DNA of 8,973 nucleotides from Acidobacteriaceae bacterium UBA1795 (GTDB taxonomy: Bacteria > Acidobacteriota > Terriglobia > Terriglobales > Acidobacteriaceae), in contig DCFV01000177.1 in assembly GCA_002314435.1 (NCBI GenBank), positions 7,930-16,902 of the forward strand, written 5' to 3'. Below, one piece after another: positions 6,104 through 8,973 of this stretch. The notes beneath the pieces were generated by a model. The model was given only the letters and a program-made list of their open reading frames with translations, ran no database searches and was not told the DNA's origin. Position 1 is the stretch's first letter. Each line of letters opens with the position of its first letter. The position numbers and the translations under genes are program-made.

Positions 6104-8272
6104 TTGTCCGCTTTTCGTTGCCTGTTGCTTGCCGTTCTCGCCCTCACCTCCACAGCCTTCGCCCTCCCGCGCGTCCAGCCCGTCCCCGTTCCTGAGGAGC
6201 TCCGCTCCACCGCCTTCACCGTCACCGTCAACGGCAAGCCCGTCGACGTAGCCCACGCCGCCTCCAGCCTCGACTTCGTTTCCTTCGACATCACCGGACC
6301 CGTCGACGTCACCATCACCGCCGCCGAACCCGGCTTCTGGGACCGCGGCGTCGACATCCAGCCCTGGCGCCTCGGCTTGCGCCCCGAGCGCAAAGGCCAA
6401 ACCATCCGCTTCCGTCTCGCCGCCCCCGCCAAGCTTTCCATCTCCCGCCCGCGCGACTTCCTCAACCACGCCGCAATGCTCTTCCTCTTCGCTGGCACGC
6501 CGCCTCCGCCCCCGCCGCACGACGCCCGCGTCTACGCCCCGGGCATCTATCGCCAGAGCCTCAACCCCAGGTCCGGCGAAACGCTCTACCTCGCTCCCGG
6601 AGCCTACGTCTTCGGCAGCCTCAACCTCTGGAAGGTCGACCACGTCAAAGTCCTCGGCCGCGGAGCCATCATTTACGACGGCCCCCAGGACCCCACCACC
6701 GACCAGGGCTGGATGCAGAAGCCCGACTGGCACTGCATCGGCACCATGGAAGCCCATGACGTCGAGGTCGACGGCCTCACCTGCGTCGTCCGCTCCCGCA
6801 CCTGGTCTGTGCAATTGAAGGATTCCAGTTCCTTCGTCTTCGACGACCTCCGCGTCGTCGGAGGCAACCCCGGCAACGCCAATCAGGACGGCATCGACTG
6901 GATCGGCTCCTCCGACGGCCTCGTCAGAAACTCCTTCTTCCGCGCCTCCGACGACGACATCGCCCTCATGGGCAACTGGGACGGCTACACCGACGCCGAC
7001 ATGCTGCGCCCCGGCCGCGACGTCAAAAACATCGTTGTCGAACGCAGCCAGCTCTCCACCAGCATCTCGAACGTCGTCCGCGCCGGATGGCCCCGCAAAA
7101 CCTTCAACTCCACCGGCTTCACCCTCCGCGACTCCGACATCCTCCACGCCGGCATCGGCGCCTGCGGCCAGTCCTTCGGCCTGCTCGGCATGTGGGCCGC
7201 CGACGGCGCCAGTGGCGACCACTCCAACTACACCTTCGAGAACCTCTTCCTCGACGACTGGTACTCGCTCGTCCAGATCGAGCAGGACCAGCCCGCCATC
7301 CACGGCATCACCTTCCGCAACATCTGGTCCCCTGATCAGCCTCCTCTCATCGCCTCTTCTCTCACTGGCCAGGTCTCCGGCATCACCTTTCAGAATGTAA
7401 AAATAGGCCAGCAGCGCCTCGACTCCGCCCCCGCACTGCCCATCACCGTCGCCGAGGGAGCTGCGCCGCCCGTCTTCGCCGCGCACGACGGCCCGCAGGC
7501 TGCCTTTACCGTCAATCCGCCCTCGTCCACACCCGGCCAGAAGGTCACCTTCACCGCCGCACCCAGTCCCCATGCGCGCTACACTTGGCTCTTCGGCGAC
7601 GGCACCCAGGACAAGGGCCGCCGCGTCACCCATCGCTTCCCTGACACTGGCGGCACCGAGCTCGACGGCGTCGACGGCGCGGGCCGCTTCCGCGTGCTCC
7701 TTCATGTCGAGGACAAAGAAGGCAAGCAGGACTGGGCCGCGCAAGGCGTCGTCGTGTCAGATCACCTGCAGCCCGCCTCCGTGCTGCCCGGCCCCGCCGT
7801 CGAAGGCCTCAACTGGCAGCTCTTTCCCGGCGCCTGGTCCAGCCTTCCCGATCTCGCCAGGCTCACCCCCCAGTTCGCCGGAAACTCCGCGAATCTCCAG
7901 CTTGAAACCCAGGGCTTCACCCGCTTTACCGCCTCCTGGGACGGCTATCTCGACGTGCCCGCCGACGGCGGCTACACTTTCCACCTGCTCGCCCGCGACG
8001 GCGCGCGCTTCGTCCTCGACGGCATCGAAGTCGCCCGCACCGGACCCCCGTTCGCCCAGGTCTGCAACACCCTCGGCAACGCCATGCGCTACGACCGCGG
8101 CATCCTCGGCCTCCGCAGGGGCCCGCACACCTTCCGCGTCGAAAGCCTCTCCTCCGCCAGCCAGAGCCTGCCCCGCCTCCTTTGGGAAGGTCCCGGCCTG
8201 CCCCTCGCCGACATCCCCAATGCGGCATTCCGACGCGTCAAACAGTCTCAAGTAGGTGCGGCAGCGCCGTAA
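6104..8272 (+). CDS. Secreted beta-helix glycosidase (clan GH-N, GH49/GH28-like) with PKD and PA14-like domains
   Basis: A 722-residue modular exoenzyme when started at TTG 6104. Residues 1-20 are a signal peptide (CLLLAVLALTSTAFA). Residues about 30-130 look like the beta-sandwich that precedes the catalytic domain in GH28/GH49-type enzymes, followed by a proline run (PPPPPP) and YAPGIYRQSLNP. Residues about 150-440 show short beta-helix rungs with an acidic site: NQDGID (D262, D265) and SDDDIAL (D283-D285). The GHG and RIK motifs of pectin-cleaving GH28 are absent, and SNVVRAGW follows instead, more like GH49 dextranases as I remember them. Residues about 464-552 are a PKD domain (WLFGDG at 495-500), and about 568-709 resemble PA14. 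The frame is open from GTG 6026, but that region is promoter-like; GGAG sits 9 nt before the TTG, and CTG 6101 is an alternative. Polysaccharide hydrolysis is likely; substrate is unknown. Confidence 0.8.
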   Translation: MSAFRCLLLAVLALTSTAFALPRVQPVPVPEELRSTAFTVTVNGKPVDVAHAASSLDFVSFDITGPVDVTITAAEPGFWDRGVDIQPWRLGLRPERKGQTIRFRLAAPAKLSISRPRDFLNHAAMLFLFAGTPPPPPPHDARVYAPGIYRQSLNPRSGETLYLAPGAYVFGSLNLWKVDHVKVLGRGAIIYDGPQDPTTDQGWMQKPDWHCIGTMEAHDVEVDGLTCVVRSRTWSVQLKDSSSFVFDDLRVVGGNPGNANQDGIDWIGSSDGLVRNSFFRASDDDIALMGNWDGYTDADMLRPGRDVKNIVVERSQLSTSISNVVRAGWPRKTFNSTGFTLRDSDILHAGIGACGQSFGLLGMWAADGASGDHSNYTFENLFLDDWYSLVQIEQDQPAIHGITFRNIWSPDQPPLIASSLTGQVSGITFQNVKIGQQRLDSAPALPITVAEGAAPPVFAAHDGPQAAFTVNPPSSTPGQKVTFTAAPSPHARYTWLFGDGTQDKGRRVTHRFPDTGGTELDGVDGAGRFRVLLHVEDKEGKQDWAAQGVVVSDHLQPASVLPGPAVEGLNWQLFPGAWSSLPDLARLTPQFAGNSANLQLETQGFTRFTASWDGYLDVPADGGYTFHLLARDGARFVLDGIEVARTGPPFAQVCNTLGNAMRYDRGILGLRRGPHTFRVESLSSASQSLPRLLWEGPGLPLADIPNAAFRRVKQSQVGAAAP

Positions 8273-8273
8273 T

Positions 8274-8295
8274 CCTGCCGCCAGCCAGCGGCAGG
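8274..8295. terminator. Hairpin between convergent genes
   Basis: CCTGCCGC at 8274-8281 pairs perfectly with GCGGCAGG at 8288-8295 around a six-base loop. It lies in the 53-bp gap between two convergent stop codons, where one symmetric hairpin could serve both transcripts. It begins one base after the glycosidase TAA. Neither strand shows a T-run. Confidence 0.55.
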
Positions 8296-8325
8296 CACAG
8301 CTCTCTGGATTGCTTTAGAACCTGT

Positions 8326-8973
8326 TCACCGGCCCGTCGGACTCGCCGGTGCGCTTGACTCGCTTCTTGCTCCCAGGCCCATGTGCCAAGTCAGTGAAAA
8401 GCCGAAGATCGAGTCAGCCTGGATAAAGCTGCGATCGTAATCTGCGGCGAGCGTCAGCGTACGGGTCAGCGGCATTCCCAGCTCGGCCGTCACCCCGTTG
8501 TCCTCCGCCGCGCCCACCGTACCCTGCGAAACCTGGGGCACATGGCCGCGACCGTGGCTTCCACTCCGGCCCACCGTGCCATAAACCGTCTGGGTGGCCA
8601 GCGGCATCACTTCGTACCCTTCCACATCCACTGAGATCTTCCGCGCAAGGTCCACGTCAACACCGGCCTGAAAATTCGCCACAGTGCCGAACGCCGAGTA
8701 GGCCTTCTTCACAGTGTGCGTAGCCAGATTCGTTGAGTTGCCGATGCCCGCCTCCACGTCCGGATTGAACCGGCCCAGCGAGTACTCCAGATGATTGTTG
8801 AAGTGGTAAGTCGTCTGTCCCGTTCCCACTCCAAGGCTCGTGTCGCCTGTTGGGAACCCCACCGTCGCCGTTGCGTTGTAGCCCAGTTCGCCCAGGTTCT
8901 CCACCAGGTGCGCCGAAGCGTTGGCATCGCCCAGCACGTTGTGCTCAGTCTCCAACTGGTAGGTCGTCGTACC
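8326..8973 (-). CDS. Outer-membrane beta-barrel protein, C-terminal part
   Basis: The last 215 residues of a minus-strand gene whose start lies beyond the right edge; the frame is open to the edge, and the TTG at 8955 is internal rather than a start. The text alternates polar and hydrophobic residues in strands separated by Gly/Asn/Asp turns. ATVGFPTGD near the start, then the LGVGTGQ turn and the strand pair HFNNHLEYSLGRFNPDVEAGIGN, resemble the outer-membrane transporter/porin-like barrels with a P-TGD motif. FGFSLTWHMG is a plausible last strand, followed by a 16-residue Ser/Pro/Gly-rich tail, so the chain does not end on the aromatic residue typical of BAM substrates. A small-solute channel or an assembly-only role are both possible. 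It converges on the glycosidase gene. The barrel prediction is moderately sure; the exact family is not. Confidence 0.65.
   Translation of the reverse strand, partial: GTTTYQLETEHNVLGDANASAHLVENLGELGYNATATVGFPTGDTSLGVGTGQTTYHFNNHLEYSLGRFNPDVEAGIGNSTNLATHTVKKAYSAFGTVANFQAGVDVDLARKISVDVEGYEVMPLATQTVYGTVGRSGSHGRGHVPQVSQGTVGAAEDNGVTAELGMPLTRTLTLAADYDRSFIQADSIFGFSLTWHMGLGARSESSAPASPTGR

Noticed and set aside
5867..7744. A 625-codon open frame on the minus strand, antisense to the beta-helix glycosidase
   Set aside because: The translation is a low-complexity run of Gly, Ala, Val, Glu and Asp expected opposite a C-ended, GC-rich gene, with no domain motif. The plus strand encodes a clear signal peptide, catalytic motifs, PKD and PA14-like domains.
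7035..8255. Long plus-strand frames rich in Ser, Pro, Ala and Thr inside the glycosidase gene
   Set aside because: They are +1 frame shadows with low-complexity text; the main frame is continuous through the region.

Overview
The window is high-GC bacterial DNA with strong C/G preference at third codon positions. Almost every product carries an export signal, a membrane segment or an outer-membrane signature. Gene style, protein resemblances and the sparse, U-tract-free intergenic hairpins suggest a soil-type Gram-negative bacterium, most likely Acidobacteriota (Terriglobia). That assignment is an inference from remembered protein families, not a database result. No tRNA, rRNA, CRISPR array, transposase or phage gene was seen.

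Layout. Bases 1-401 hold the C-terminal end of a type I sulfatase. A very strong 13-bp stem-loop follows, then a small DUF202 membrane protein (513-923). Next, 43 bp on, is an exported two-domain protein (967-2598) that joins a HAD phosphatase to a 2H phosphoesterase (2'-5' RNA ligase/cyclic phosphodiesterase fold). A hairpin-bearing gap leads to a secreted GH5 glycoside hydrolase (about 2791-3939). On the minus strand, 4128-5822 encodes an exported TPR protein with an unusual histidine cluster. Divergent from it, across about 280 bp carrying two face-to-face extended -10 promoters and a perfect palindrome, is a large secreted beta-helix glycosidase of clan GH-N type with PKD and PA14-like modules (6104-8272). 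Converging on that gene is the 3' part of an outer-membrane beta-barrel gene (minus strand, 8326 to the window edge).

Together the genes look like an envelope/secretome neighbourhood with polysaccharide-degrading enzymes (sulfatase, GH5, GH28/GH49-like) and periplasmic phosphoesterases. It is not a compact PUL: no SusC/D pair or regulator gene is visible, and joint action on one (possibly sulfated) glycan is only a hypothesis. The most unusual items are the HAD-2H fusion, a roughly 40-bp promoter-like element duplicated on both sides of the TPR gene, the His-rich TPR protein, and the repeated use of hairpins without U-tracts at gene ends. I found no clear evidence of a wholly new multi-gene system.
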